Assembly: GCF_004208635.1 (NCBI RefSeq) | Contig: NZ_CP035806.1 | Span: 1,612,001-1,676,000 of the forward strand | Length of the DNA stretch: 64,000 bases | Origin: Leucobacter triazinivorans | GTDB taxonomy: Bacteria > Actinomycetota > Actinomycetes > Actinomycetales > Microbacteriaceae | Direction of reading: 5' to 3' | Shown: positions 42,890 to 50,687 of the stretch, piece after piece | Numbering within the stretch: the first letter of the stretch is position 1 | Layout: every line of letters begins with the position of its first letter | Translations under genes and position numbers: made by a program | Notes under the pieces: model-generated | What the model saw: the letters and a program-made list of their open reading frames with translations, nothing else | What the model was told of the DNA's origin: nothing | The model's database searches: none

Positions 42890-44131
42890 TTACAGCTCCA
42901 GACCGTACAGATTGGGCTCGGGCGCCAGAATCACCCCGAACTCCTGCTGCACCCGCTGCACGACGAGGCGGGCGAGCTCGGCCACGTCAGCCGCGGACGC
43001 TGCGCCGCGGTTGGTGATCGCGAGCGTGTGCTTGGACGAGATCGCCGCGCCCGAGCCGGGCAGCCGGAAGCCTCGTCCGATCCCGGCGTGCTCGATGAGC
43101 CACGCGGCCGAGAGCTTCACCATGCACTCGGGGGCGGGCCGCGGCACGCGCAACGGCACTCCCGCCGCGAGCTCCTCGAAGCTGGTGACGGCCGGCGGCG
43201 GCTCATCGGCTCCGAGCGGGAATCGCGGCGCGTGCTCGGGCAGCTGGCGGGCGAAATGCTCGGTGACGATGGGGTTCGTGAAGAACGATCCGGCGCTCCA
43301 GGTGTCGTGATCCTCGGGATCGAGCACCATGCCCTTCGACGCCCGCAGACGCAGCACCGCCTCGCGCAGTCGCCGCAGCGGCACGCGGTCGCCGGTCTCG
43401 ACGCCGAGCGCCCCCGCGAGCTGCGCGTAGCGGATCGGGGCCGAGAGCGGCAGATCCTCCGCGCTCGCATCGGCGGCCCCACCACCGGCACCGGCACCGG
43501 CACCGGCACCGGCACCGGATCCTCCGCCCGTTCCGCTGTCGCCGAGCAGCAGATCGATCGAGAGCACCACCCCCTCGAGCCCGCGCTTGATCGCCGAGTC
43601 GCGGTACCCCAGCTGCAGCTCGCCGGCCGCCATGCGGCGCACCTCGCCGGTGCCCCGGTCGAGAAACTCGATCGAGTGCAGCACGTCCGAGAGCTCCTGG
43701 CCATACGCGCCGATGTTCTGCACCGGGGCCGCCCCGGCCAGGCCCGGGATCCCGGAGAGCGCCTCGATGCCCGACCAGCCCCTGTCGACGCAGGCGGCCA
43801 CCAGGTGATCCCAGTCGTGCCCGGCCTGCACCCGCAGATGCACTGCTCCCGCGGACGCGGCGCCCGGGTCGTCGACGCGGGCGATCCCCGTGCTGCGCAC
43901 CAGCAGCACGGTCCCCGGGAAACCCTCGTCGCTGACGATCGTGTTGGATCCACCGCCGAGCAGCAGCCACGGATCCCCCGTGTCCCAGAGCTCATTCGCC
44001 CGGCGCGCCAGCTCGTGCGAGTCGTGCGCGACGAGTATGCGCTCGGCCGGACCGCCGACGCGCATCGTCGTGAGCTCGGCGAGCGGCGTGGAGTCGCCGA
44101 CCGGCTCGGGTGCGATCTCCGGAATCGTCAC
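42890..44131 (-). CDS. murB: UDP-N-acetylmuramate dehydrogenase
   Basis: FAD- and NADPH-dependent reduction of enolpyruvyl-UDP-GlcNAc to UDP-MurNAc in wall synthesis. The 413-residue protein has TTMRVGGPAERIL, the FAD motif LLGGGSNTIVSDEGFPG, the conserved GIPGLAGAAPVQNIGAYGQE and the C-terminal SSKHTLAITNRGAASAADV. It lacks the loop seen in short type II MurBs (type I length). A (GlyAla)n tract encoded by ggcacc repeats (43481-43522) lies in a loop after the VVLSIDLLL strand. GTG 44131 overlaps the hadB stop. Start chosen because the longer frame is Arg-rich noise. Confidence 0.95.
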   Translation of the reverse strand: MTIPEIAPEPVGDSTPLAELTTMRVGGPAERILVAHDSHELARRANELWDTGDPWLLLGGGSNTIVSDEGFPGTVLLVRSTGIARVDDPGAASAGAVHLRVQAGHDWDHLVAACVDRGWSGIEALSGIPGLAGAAPVQNIGAYGQELSDVLHSIEFLDRGTGEVRRMAAGELQLGYRDSAIKRGLEGVVLSIDLLLGDSGTGGGSGAGAGAGAGAGGGAADASAEDLPLSAPIRYAQLAGALGVETGDRVPLRRLREAVLRLRASKGMVLDPEDHDTWSAGSFFTNPIVTEHFARQLPEHAPRFPLGADEPPPAVTSFEELAAGVPLRVPRPAPECMVKLSAAWLIEHAGIGRGFRLPGSGAAISSKHTLAITNRGAASAADVAELARLVVQRVQQEFGVILAPEPNLYGLEL

Positions 44132-44553
44132 TCGAACGCCACCGCGAGCTGCGCCTTGCCCAGCACGGTCGCGCCGTCGAAGACGACCTTGAGGTCGAGG
44201 CGGGCGGTGCGCAGAGTCGCGTCGATCGCCCCGACGGTCGCGGTCACCGTGATCACGGCGCCCGCATCGGCGTCGACCGGCACCGGCCGGGTGAAGCGGG
44301 ACTGGTAGTCGACCACGCGGCCCGCGGCGCCCAGCCAGTCGGTGACCACGGAGCCCGCGGCGCCCATGGTGAACATGCCGTGGGCGAGCACGCCGGGCAG
44401 CCCGACCGAGAGGGCGACGTCGTCGCGGTAGTGGATGGGGTTGAAGTCGCCCGAGGCGCCCGCGTAGCGCACGAGCCGGTCGCGGGTGGCGAGCAGCTCG
44501 CGCTCGGCGACGACCTCGCCGACCGACAGCTCTGCGAAGACGGGGGTGCTCAT
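44128..44553 (-). CDS. MaoC-family (3R)-hydroxyacyl dehydratase subunit, HadB-like
   Basis: A 141-residue hot-dog-fold dehydratase. The catalytic Asp-x4-His motif lies in SGDFNPIHYRDDVALSVGLPGVLAHGMFTMG (about residues 34-63). It pairs with the HadA-like protein encoded just upstream to dehydrate 3-hydroxyacyl-ACP in FAS-II-like lipid elongation. It has GTGA overlap with murB downstream and overlaps hadA upstream by four bases. The hadA-hadB-murB order is common in actinobacteria. Confidence 0.88.
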   Translation of the reverse strand: MSTPVFAELSVGEVVAERELLATRDRLVRYAGASGDFNPIHYRDDVALSVGLPGVLAHGMFTMGAAGSVVTDWLGAAGRVVDYQSRFTRPVPVDADAGAVITVTATVGAIDATLRTARLDLKVVFDGATVLGKAQLAVAFE

Positions 44554-45005
44554 GCCTGTTCCTCCTCTGCCGCGCGGACCACGAGCGTCGAGATGGCCGT
44601 GACGACGTGCGCGCCGTCGGCATCGACGATCTCGCTCGAGGCCGTGACCATGGAGTGGCCGCCGAGCTGCTTCACGGCGGCGATGGTGAGCGTCGCCGTG
44701 AGTTCGTCGCCCGCGACAATGGGGCGCGTGTAGGTGAAGCGCTGATCCCCGTGCACGACGCGCGAGAAGTCGACGCCGGCCGCCTCATCGGCGAGCAGCT
44801 GGGCCAGCGTGGCCTCCTGCACCACGACCGCGAAGGTCGGGGGTGCGACGACGTCGGCGTAGCCGGCCGCACGGGCGGCCTCGGGGTCGAGGTGGAGCGG
44901 CGACGTGCTCAGCACGGCGCGGGCGAACTCGCGCACCTTCTCACGGCCGACGAGGTACGGGGCGGTCGGCGGGTACACCCGCCCTTGGATCTCTGGATTC
45001 ACCAC
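44550..45005 (-). CDS. FAS1-like dehydratase partner subunit, HadA-like
   Basis: A 151-residue hot-dog protein of the MaoC-dehydratase N-terminal type (UPF0336/HadA group). Seen: the N-terminal QGRVYPPTAPYLVGREKVREFARAV, AAGYADVVAPPTFAVVV and the HGDQRFTYTRPIVAGDEL strand. It lacks the Asp/His pair and is likely the substrate-binding half of a heterodimer with the HadB-like protein. It is the first gene of the six-gene operon that ends with panB; no clear -10 is seen because the upstream gap is filled with repeats. Confidence 0.87.
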   Translation of the reverse strand: MVNPEIQGRVYPPTAPYLVGREKVREFARAVLSTSPLHLDPEAARAAGYADVVAPPTFAVVVQEATLAQLLADEAAGVDFSRVVHGDQRFTYTRPIVAGDELTATLTIAAVKQLGGHSMVTASSEIVDADGAHVVTAISTLVVRAAEEEQA

Positions 45006-45053
45006 ACGGCGAGTCTACCGCGGGCGCCGGCTCCGGGCCCCGGGCGACCGTGC

Positions 45054-45129
45054 GGGCCTCGCGCGCCACCGCGGGCCTCGCGCGCCACCGCGGGCCTCGC
45101 GCGCCACTGCGGGCCTCGCGCGCCACCGC
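45054..45129. repeat. 19-bp tandem repeat
   Basis: Four copies of cgggcctcgcgcgccaccg (the third differs by one base) in the 220-bp gap between the divergent hadA and acyl-CoA carboxylase alpha genes. It lies 49 bp upstream of the hadA start. Confidence 0.85.
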
Positions 45130-45212
45130 GCACCCCACCGGTGTATGCCGATCGGCAACGATCCGGGAGAAGGTTTGTAGCCGATATCCAAGGCTCGCCT
45201 CCGTCCCTGGAA

Positions 45213-45218
45213 TAGGCT
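45213..45218 (+). promoter_or_regulatory. -10-like hexamer of the carboxylase alpha gene
   Basis: TAGGCT seven bases before ATG 45226, the same arrangement as the beta-subunit gene (20502-20507); suggests leaderless, possibly parallel expression. Confidence 0.5.
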
Positions 45219-45225
45219 GTCATCC

Positions 45226-46992
45226 ATGTCGCGCATTCGTAAAGTGCTCATCGCCAACCGCGGCGAGATCGCCGTCCGCATCATCCGAGCCGCCGCAGAC
45301 AGCGGCATCGCCTCCGTGGCGGTCTACGCAGATCAGGATCGCGACGCCATGCACGCGCAGCTCGCCGACGAGGCCTACGCCCTCCACGGCACCACGAGCG
45401 CCGACACCTACCTCGTCATCGACAAGATCCTGGGCGTCGCCCGCCGTTCGGGCGCCGACGCCGTGCACCCCGGCTACGGCTTCCTCGCCGAGAACGCCGA
45501 GTTCGCCCGCGCCGTCATCGCCGCGGGCCTCGTCTGGATCGGCCCGGGCCCCGAGGCCATCGAGCGCCTGGGCGACAAGGTCTCGGCCCGCCACGTCGCC
45601 GAGAAGGTCGGCGCACCCCTCGCGGCCGGCACGAGCGACCCGGTCGCCGGCGCAGACGAGGTGCTCGCTTTCGCCGACGAGGTCGGCCTGCCCATCGCCA
45701 TCAAGGCGGCGTTCGGCGGCGGCGGCCGCGGCCTCAAGGTCGCCTACGAGCGCGACGAGGTGGCCGAGCTCTTCGAATCGGCGACGCGCGAGGCCGTCGC
45801 GGCGTTCGGCCGCGGCGAGTGCTTCGTCGAGAAGTACCTCGAGAAACCGCGCCACGTCGAGACCCAGTGCCTCGCCGACCAGCACGGCAACGTCGTCGTG
45901 GTCTCGACGCGCGACTGCTCGCTGCAGCGCCGCCACCAGAAGCTCGTCGAGGAGGCACCGGCGCCGTTCCTCACCGATGAGCAGAACGAGAAGCTCACCT
46001 CCGCATCGAAGGCCATCCTCAAGGAGGTCGGCTACGTGGGCGCCGGCACCTGCGAGTTCCTCGTCGCGAAGGACGGCACGGTCTCGTTCCTCGAGGTGAA
46101 CACCCGCCTGCAGGTCGAGCACCCGGTCTCCGAGGAGGTCACCGGCATCGATCTGGTGCGCGAGCAGTTCCGCATCGCCGAGGGCGGCGCGATCGACTAT
46201 CCGGATCCCGTGCCGCACGGCCACTCCTTCGAGTTCCGCCTCAACGGCGAGGATCCCGGCAACGGCTTCCTCCCCGCCCCCGGCCCGGTGACCCTGTTCA
46301 AGCCCGCCGCGGGCCCGGGAGTGCGCGTCGACACCGGCGTCGCCACCGGCGACGTGGTCTCGGGAGCCTTCGACTCGATGCTCGGCAAGCTCATCGTCAC
46401 GGGCGCGACTCGTGAAGAAGCGCTCCAGCGGGCGCGCCGGGCGCTCGACGAGTTCGAGATCCAGGGCCTGCCGACGGTGCTGCCGTTCCACCGCAAGATC
46501 GTGCGGGATCCCGCCTTCACCGCGCCCGACGGGCGATTCGGCGTCTACACGCTCTGGATCGAGAGCGAGTTCGCGAACGACATCGAGCCGTGGGAGGGCG
46601 AGATGCCCGTGATCGCGCAGGATCCGAAGCGGCGCAGCGTGGTCGTCGAGGTGTCCGGTCGACGCGTCGAGGTCACCATGCCCGCCACGCTCCTGCCCCT
46701 CGTCGACCAGGAGGTGACCCGCGGCCCGGCCCCCAAGCGGGCGAAGGGCGCGGGAGTCGCGACGGCGACCGGCGACGCCGTGGCCGCTCCGATGCAGGCG
46801 ACCGTCGTGAAGGTGGCCGTCGAAGAGGGGCAGCAGGTCGCGGAGGGCGACCTGGTCGTGGTGCTCGAGGCGATGAAGATGGAGCAGTCGATCTACGCGC
46901 ACCGCAGCGGCACCATCACGGGCATCGACGCACCGATCGGGCAGACCGTGTCGAACGGGCATCTGCTGCTCAGCATCGTCGAGTCCGACTGA
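45226..46992 (+). CDS. acetyl/propionyl-CoA carboxylase alpha subunit (biotin carboxylase + BCCP)
   Basis: Carboxylates its own biotin with bicarbonate and ATP for the beta subunit encoded at 20515-22125. The 588-residue protein has a biotin carboxylase domain: [29 protein letters not shown], the ATP-grasp glycine loop [39 protein letters not shown] linker follows, then a C-terminal biotinyl domain with the lysine in EAMKMEQ (about residue 555). It matches actinobacterial AccA3/BccA. Its divergence from hadA places two lipid-synthesis units side by side. Confidence 0.95.
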   Translation: MSRIRKVLIANRGEIAVRIIRAAADSGIASVAVYADQDRDAMHAQLADEAYALHGTTSADTYLVIDKILGVARRSGADAVHPGYGFLAENAEFARAVIAAGLVWIGPGPEAIERLGDKVSARHVAEKVGAPLAAGTSDPVAGADEVLAFADEVGLPIAIKAAFGGGGRGLKVAYERDEVAELFESATREAVAAFGRGECFVEKYLEKPRHVETQCLADQHGNVVVVSTRDCSLQRRHQKLVEEAPAPFLTDEQNEKLTSASKAILKEVGYVGAGTCEFLVAKDGTVSFLEVNTRLQVEHPVSEEVTGIDLVREQFRIAEGGAIDYPDPVPHGHSFEFRLNGEDPGNGFLPAPGPVTLFKPAAGPGVRVDTGVATGDVVSGAFDSMLGKLIVTGATREEALQRARRALDEFEIQGLPTVLPFHRKIVRDPAFTAPDGRFGVYTLWIESEFANDIEPWEGEMPVIAQDPKRRSVVVEVSGRRVEVTMPATLLPLVDQEVTRGPAPKRAKGAGVATATGDAVAAPMQATVVKVAVEEGQQVAEGDLVVVLEAMKMEQSIYAHRSGTITGIDAPIGQTVSNGHLLLSIVESD

Positions 46993-47020
46993 TCGCTGCG
47001 GCGACGCGGCCCCGGGCCGC

Positions 47021-48301
47021 TCAGAACACCCAGTCGGCCCCGGCGGCGACCGGCCACGACCACGCGGTGGCCGCTCGCGCCAGCGTCTCCGGCTGCCGGG
47101 CGGTGACGAGTCCGGCCTGTGCGAGCGCGGCCAACGAGACGCTCCCGAGATGGACGGCGCCCAGCTCGCGGATGTCGAGCACCAGGTCGGGCTCGGCCTC
47201 GCTCCGCGACACCTCAGCGGCCCCGTGGGCCTCGGCGCGCAGCCGCCAGCGGCCCGCGTTCCGCGGCAGCAGCGCGTCGGTCACCTCGATCACCACGTCG
47301 ACCGGCGCGGCGTAGCGCCGTTCCACGAGCGCGCGGGGCAGGTCGAGGATTCTGATCCACTGCAGGTCGTTGGTCACCGGCATCGCAGCGCGGGCGTCGA
47401 CGAGCAGCGACAGAATCGGAGCGTCGAGCGGCATCGGCCCGGTCTCGACGCGGGCCATGAGGTCGAGGTCGAGCAGCACCGACCACAGGCGGTGCGCCGC
47501 AGCGGGATCGAGCGCCACCGCGTCGCGCACGTGCACCGACCCGTCGGCGGTGTTGCGGCTCCACGCGGACTTGCGGCGGAAGCGCGCGTAGCCGCGCGCC
47601 GCGCCATCGGCGTCGCGCACCACGAGCAGGCGCAGCGCCTCCTGCCCCCGGTGCAGCTCGGGCGGATCCTGATCCGCCGCGCGACGCAGCTCCGGAGTCT
47701 CCCAGCTCGCCCACCCGGGACGCCCGATCCCCTGCGGCACGCGCGCGTAGTCGCGGTGCAACGCTGCGATCAGGTCGCCGTGGCGCTCGGGATCCCACTC
47801 CGCGAGCTCGATCCCGAGTCGATCGGCGCCGGGGACCGGCCGCAGCTCGGCGCCCCGCGGTATCGTCAGCGAGACCTGCTCGGCCGCCATGCCGTACCCG
47901 AACCTGCCGTAGATGGCCGCCTCGGCCGCGTTGAGCCCGGAGACGGCCTCGCCGCGTTCCAGGCAGTCGGCGAAGTGGTGGGCGATCATCTCGCGCAGGA
48001 TCCCGCGACGCCGATGCCCGGGGTGCACGCCGACCCAGGTGAGCCAGCCGCAGGCCGTCTCGGCGCCGGGCACCGGGAACGCGCGCAGCGAATAGGCGCC
48101 GTACATCGCCGCGAGCTCACCATCGTGCGCCCGTTCGTGCTCCACGGCCCACGCGCGCCCCCACGGGATCGCGTGCTCTACGGAGAGCAGCTCGGCGATG
48201 GGGATCTCCGTCGGGAAGGCCCATGCGTCGAGCCTCAGCACCTGCGCGAGACGTCGGCGATCGTCGAGGCGGGCGAAACGGTATCCATCTGCGAGCGTCA
48301 T
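47021..48301 (-). CDS. Eis-like GNAT N-acetyltransferase
   Basis: A 426-residue protein with the tripartite Eis layout: an N-terminal GNAT domain (TWVGVHPGHRRRGILREMIAHHF, acetyl-CoA loop near residue 88), a second GNAT-like domain and a C-terminal sterol-carrier-like domain. It ends in Phe (ADWVF); in Eis the terminal carboxylate is the catalytic general base, and this is conserved here. Eis proteins acetylate aminoglycosides or protein lysines. ATG 48301 is chosen because the upstream frame is not Eis-like. It is divergent from the MHS transporter. Confidence 0.87.
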   Translation of the reverse strand: MTLADGYRFARLDDRRRLAQVLRLDAWAFPTEIPIAELLSVEHAIPWGRAWAVEHERAHDGELAAMYGAYSLRAFPVPGAETACGWLTWVGVHPGHRRRGILREMIAHHFADCLERGEAVSGLNAAEAAIYGRFGYGMAAEQVSLTIPRGAELRPVPGADRLGIELAEWDPERHGDLIAALHRDYARVPQGIGRPGWASWETPELRRAADQDPPELHRGQEALRLLVVRDADGAARGYARFRRKSAWSRNTADGSVHVRDAVALDPAAAHRLWSVLLDLDLMARVETGPMPLDAPILSLLVDARAAMPVTNDLQWIRILDLPRALVERRYAAPVDVVIEVTDALLPRNAGRWRLRAEAHGAAEVSRSEAEPDLVLDIRELGAVHLGSVSLAALAQAGLVTARQPETLARAATAWSWPVAAGADWVF

Positions 48302-48437
48302 CCCTCCAGTATCCCGAATAGGAAAAGTTACAGCTGTGTCACAATTCCTGAACGAGCACACATCTGTCGCGCAACGCGAGGCGTAAAATACATTCAGCCT
48401 GAGCATTAATTCGATATTTGGACAAGGAAGTCACATA
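48302..48437. promoter_or_regulatory. Eis-like / MHS transporter divergent promoter region
   Basis: 136 bp, clearly richer in A+T than its surroundings. A plus-strand TAAAAT (48384-48389) is a fair -10 for the transporter; an acaaggaag ribosome-binding site precedes its ATG. No convincing operator palindrome is seen. Confidence 0.45.
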
Positions 48438-49805
48438 ATGACACAACCGGTCGCCGTCAGCTCCGCCCGAGAACGCCGCAAAGTGGTCGCGGCCTCGGTG
48501 ATCGGCACCACCATCGAGTGGTACGACTTCTTCATCTACGCATTCGCCGCCAACCTCGTGCTCGCGAAGCTCTTCTTCGAGCCTGCCGGCGAGGGCATGA
48601 TGCAGATCCTCTCGCTGCTCACCATCGGCCTCTCTTTCCTCTTCCGCCCGCTGGGCGCCTTCCTCGCCGGCCACTTCGGCGACAAGCTCGGGCGCCAGCC
48701 GATGCTCGTCATCACCCTCCTCCTCATGGGCGTCGCGACCGTCGGCATCGGCCTGCTGCCCACCTACGACGCGATCGGCCTGGCCGCACCCGTCATCCTG
48801 ATCCTGCTCCGCATCCTGCAGGGCCTGTCGGCCGGCGGCGAGTGGGGCGGCGCGGTGCTCATGTCGGTCGAGCACGCGCCGAAGGGCAAGCGCGGCCTCT
48901 TCGGCATCTTCCCGCAGCTCGGCGTGCCCTTCGGCATGCTGCTCGCCTCGGCGATGCTCGCGCTCATGCGCGTCATCGCGCCGGGAGAGGCGTTCGAGGA
49001 GTGGGGCTGGCGCGTGCCGTTCCTCTTCTCGGTCGTGCTCATCGTCGTGGGGTTCATCATCCGCAAGACGGTCGACGAGTCGCCCGTCTTCAGCGAGATC
49101 AAGGAGACCCGTCAACAGGAGTCGGCTCCCATCGTGCAGGTGTTCAAGATGCACCTGCCGCTCGTCATCCTCAGCGCGCTGCTCTTCGCCGGCAACAACG
49201 CCGTGGGCTACATGCTCACCGGCGGCTACGTGCAGGGCCTCGCGTCGCGCCCCGAGGATCAGGGCGGCCTGGGTTACGATCCCGTGCAGGTGCAGCTCGC
49301 CGTGCTCGCCTCGGCCGTCGTCTGGGCGATCTTCACCTTCCTCTCCGGGCCGCTCTCGGACCGCTACGGCCGCAAGCCGATCATGAACCTCGGCTGGATC
49401 GTGCAGGCGCTCGGTGTCATCCCGCTCTTCCAGTTCGTCTTCAACGGAGGCGTCGGCGGCGTGCTCCTCGGCACCTCGCTGCTCGCCGTGGGCCTCGGCC
49501 TCACCTACGGACCGGCCGCGGTGTGGTTCGCCGAGACCTTCCCCGCCTCGGTACGCTACTCGGGCATCTCGATCAGCTACGCGCTCGGCGGCGTCATCGG
49601 CGGCGCCTTCGCACCCACGATCGCGCAGATCCTGCTGCAGTCGTTCGGCTCCACCTGGGCGATCGTGGTGTACCTGCTCTTCATGACCTCGCTCGGCCTG
49701 CTCGCCAGCCTGCTGCTGAAGGATCGCTCCAACATCCCGCTCGACCTCGAGTTCGAGCGCAGCGGGGAGTGGAAGAGCTGGACCCCCGCCCGCGGCGACG
49801 CGTAG
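48438..49805 (+). CDS. MFS transporter, metabolite:H+ symporter (MHS) family
   Basis: A 455-residue, 12-segment major-facilitator protein. The MHS signature GTTIEWYDFFIYAF opens TM1; FLAGHFGDKLGRQPML is the loop 2-3 motif; GGEWGGAVLMSVEH lies in TM4-5; LSDRYGRKPIM is the second-half equivalent. MHS carriers import compounds such as proline/betaine, shikimate, citrate or alpha-ketoglutarate with protons. No catabolic gene is adjacent, so the substrate is open. Confidence 0.92.
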   Translation: MTQPVAVSSARERRKVVAASVIGTTIEWYDFFIYAFAANLVLAKLFFEPAGEGMMQILSLLTIGLSFLFRPLGAFLAGHFGDKLGRQPMLVITLLLMGVATVGIGLLPTYDAIGLAAPVILILLRILQGLSAGGEWGGAVLMSVEHAPKGKRGLFGIFPQLGVPFGMLLASAMLALMRVIAPGEAFEEWGWRVPFLFSVVLIVVGFIIRKTVDESPVFSEIKETRQQESAPIVQVFKMHLPLVILSALLFAGNNAVGYMLTGGYVQGLASRPEDQGGLGYDPVQVQLAVLASAVVWAIFTFLSGPLSDRYGRKPIMNLGWIVQALGVIPLFQFVFNGGVGGVLLGTSLLAVGLGLTYGPAAVWFAETFPASVRYSGISISYALGGVIGGAFAPTIAQILLQSFGSTWAIVVYLLFMTSLGLLASLLLKDRSNIPLDLEFERSGEWKSWTPARGDA

Positions 49806-49808
49806 GCC

Positions 49809-49861
49809 GCGCGCCAGTTGTTGTCACCTCAACCCACGTGAGGTGACAACAACTGGCGCGC
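49809..49861. repeat. B-family palindrome, perfect copy
   Basis: Perfect 23-bp arms (49809-49831 and 49839-49861; outer sequence gcgcgccagttgttgtc) flank the 7-base loop acccacg. It begins four bases after the transporter stop and sits in the convergent gap with the SpoU methyltransferase. It is a likely bidirectional terminator-like element; a decayed relative is at 22528-22580. Confidence 0.85.
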
Positions 49862-49919
49862 GAAGCTGCTGAGCAGCGGTGGGGCGGAGCAGGGCGGGGA
49901 TCCTGCTGCGGGGCGGGGA

Positions 49920-50612
49920 TCAGGCCGCACCCGGCCGCAGCGGCGAGTGCTGCTGCACCCAGGCGTACATCGCCACGGCCGCCGCGGCGCTCGCGTTGAT
50001 GGAGCGGGTGGATCCGTACTGCGTGATCTCCACCACGGCCTCCGCCGCGGCGATCGCCTCGGCGGTGAGCCCCGGGCCCTCCTGCCCGAACAGCATCACG
50101 CAGCGCTCGGGCCAGTCGAAGGTCTCCATGGGCACGCAGCCGGGCACGTTGTCGATCGCGATGATCGGGATCCCCTCGCCCCGCGCCCACTCCACAAGCG
50201 CCCCGATACCCGAGCGGTGCTCGACATGCTGGTAGCGATCAGTGACCATGGCGCCGCGCTTGTTCCAGCGACGGCGGCCCACGATGTGCACGGTGTCGGC
50301 GGCGAAGGCGTTGGCGCTGCGCACGATCGAGCCGATGTTCATGTCGTGCTGCCAGTTCTCGATGGCCACGTGGAACGGGTGCCGGTGCTCGTCGAGGTCG
50401 GCCACGATGGCCTCCATGCGCCAGTACCGGTAGCGGTCGACCACGTTGCGGGTGTCGCCGTGCTCGAGCAGCTCGGGATCGTAGCGGTCCTCGCTCGGCC
50501 ACGCGTCGCGCCCGCCGGGCCACGGACCGACCCCGGCCGTCGTGCGCTCGGGGTGCGACGCCGGAGCCGACTCGGGTGCGGACGGGGGCGCGGGATCCGG
50601 AAGCTCGCTCAC
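49920..50612 (-). CDS. SpoU/TrmH-family RNA 2'-O-methyltransferase
   Basis: A 230-residue SPOUT methyltransferase with the three knot motifs: NIGSIVRSANAFAADTVHIVG, MLFGQEGPGLTAEAI and STRSINASAAAAVAMYAWV. The substrate is 2'-O-ribose of tRNA or 23S rRNA; the exact site cannot be told. The first 60 residues are Pro/Asp-rich and variable. GTG 50612 is the start; the long frame continuing to 52082 lies antisense to aspS and is false. It is divergent from aspS. Confidence 0.9.
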   Translation of the reverse strand: MSELPDPAPPSAPESAPASHPERTTAGVGPWPGGRDAWPSEDRYDPELLEHGDTRNVVDRYRYWRMEAIVADLDEHRHPFHVAIENWQHDMNIGSIVRSANAFAADTVHIVGRRRWNKRGAMVTDRYQHVEHRSGIGALVEWARGEGIPIIAIDNVPGCVPMETFDWPERCVMLFGQEGPGLTAEAIAAAEAVVEITQYGSTRSINASAAAAVAMYAWVQQHSPLRPGAA

Positions 50613-50675
50613 CCGCTCATTCTCGCAGCTCCGCGCAGCCCGAGCGCCCCGGAATCGGCACCGCATGACGGCCGG

Positions 50676-50681
50676 TAGACT
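50676..50681 (+). promoter_or_regulatory. -10-like hexamer of aspS
   Basis: TAGACT six bases before GTG 50688, no ribosome-binding site: a leaderless start is likely. Confidence 0.5.
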
Positions 50682-50687
50682 GTCCGG

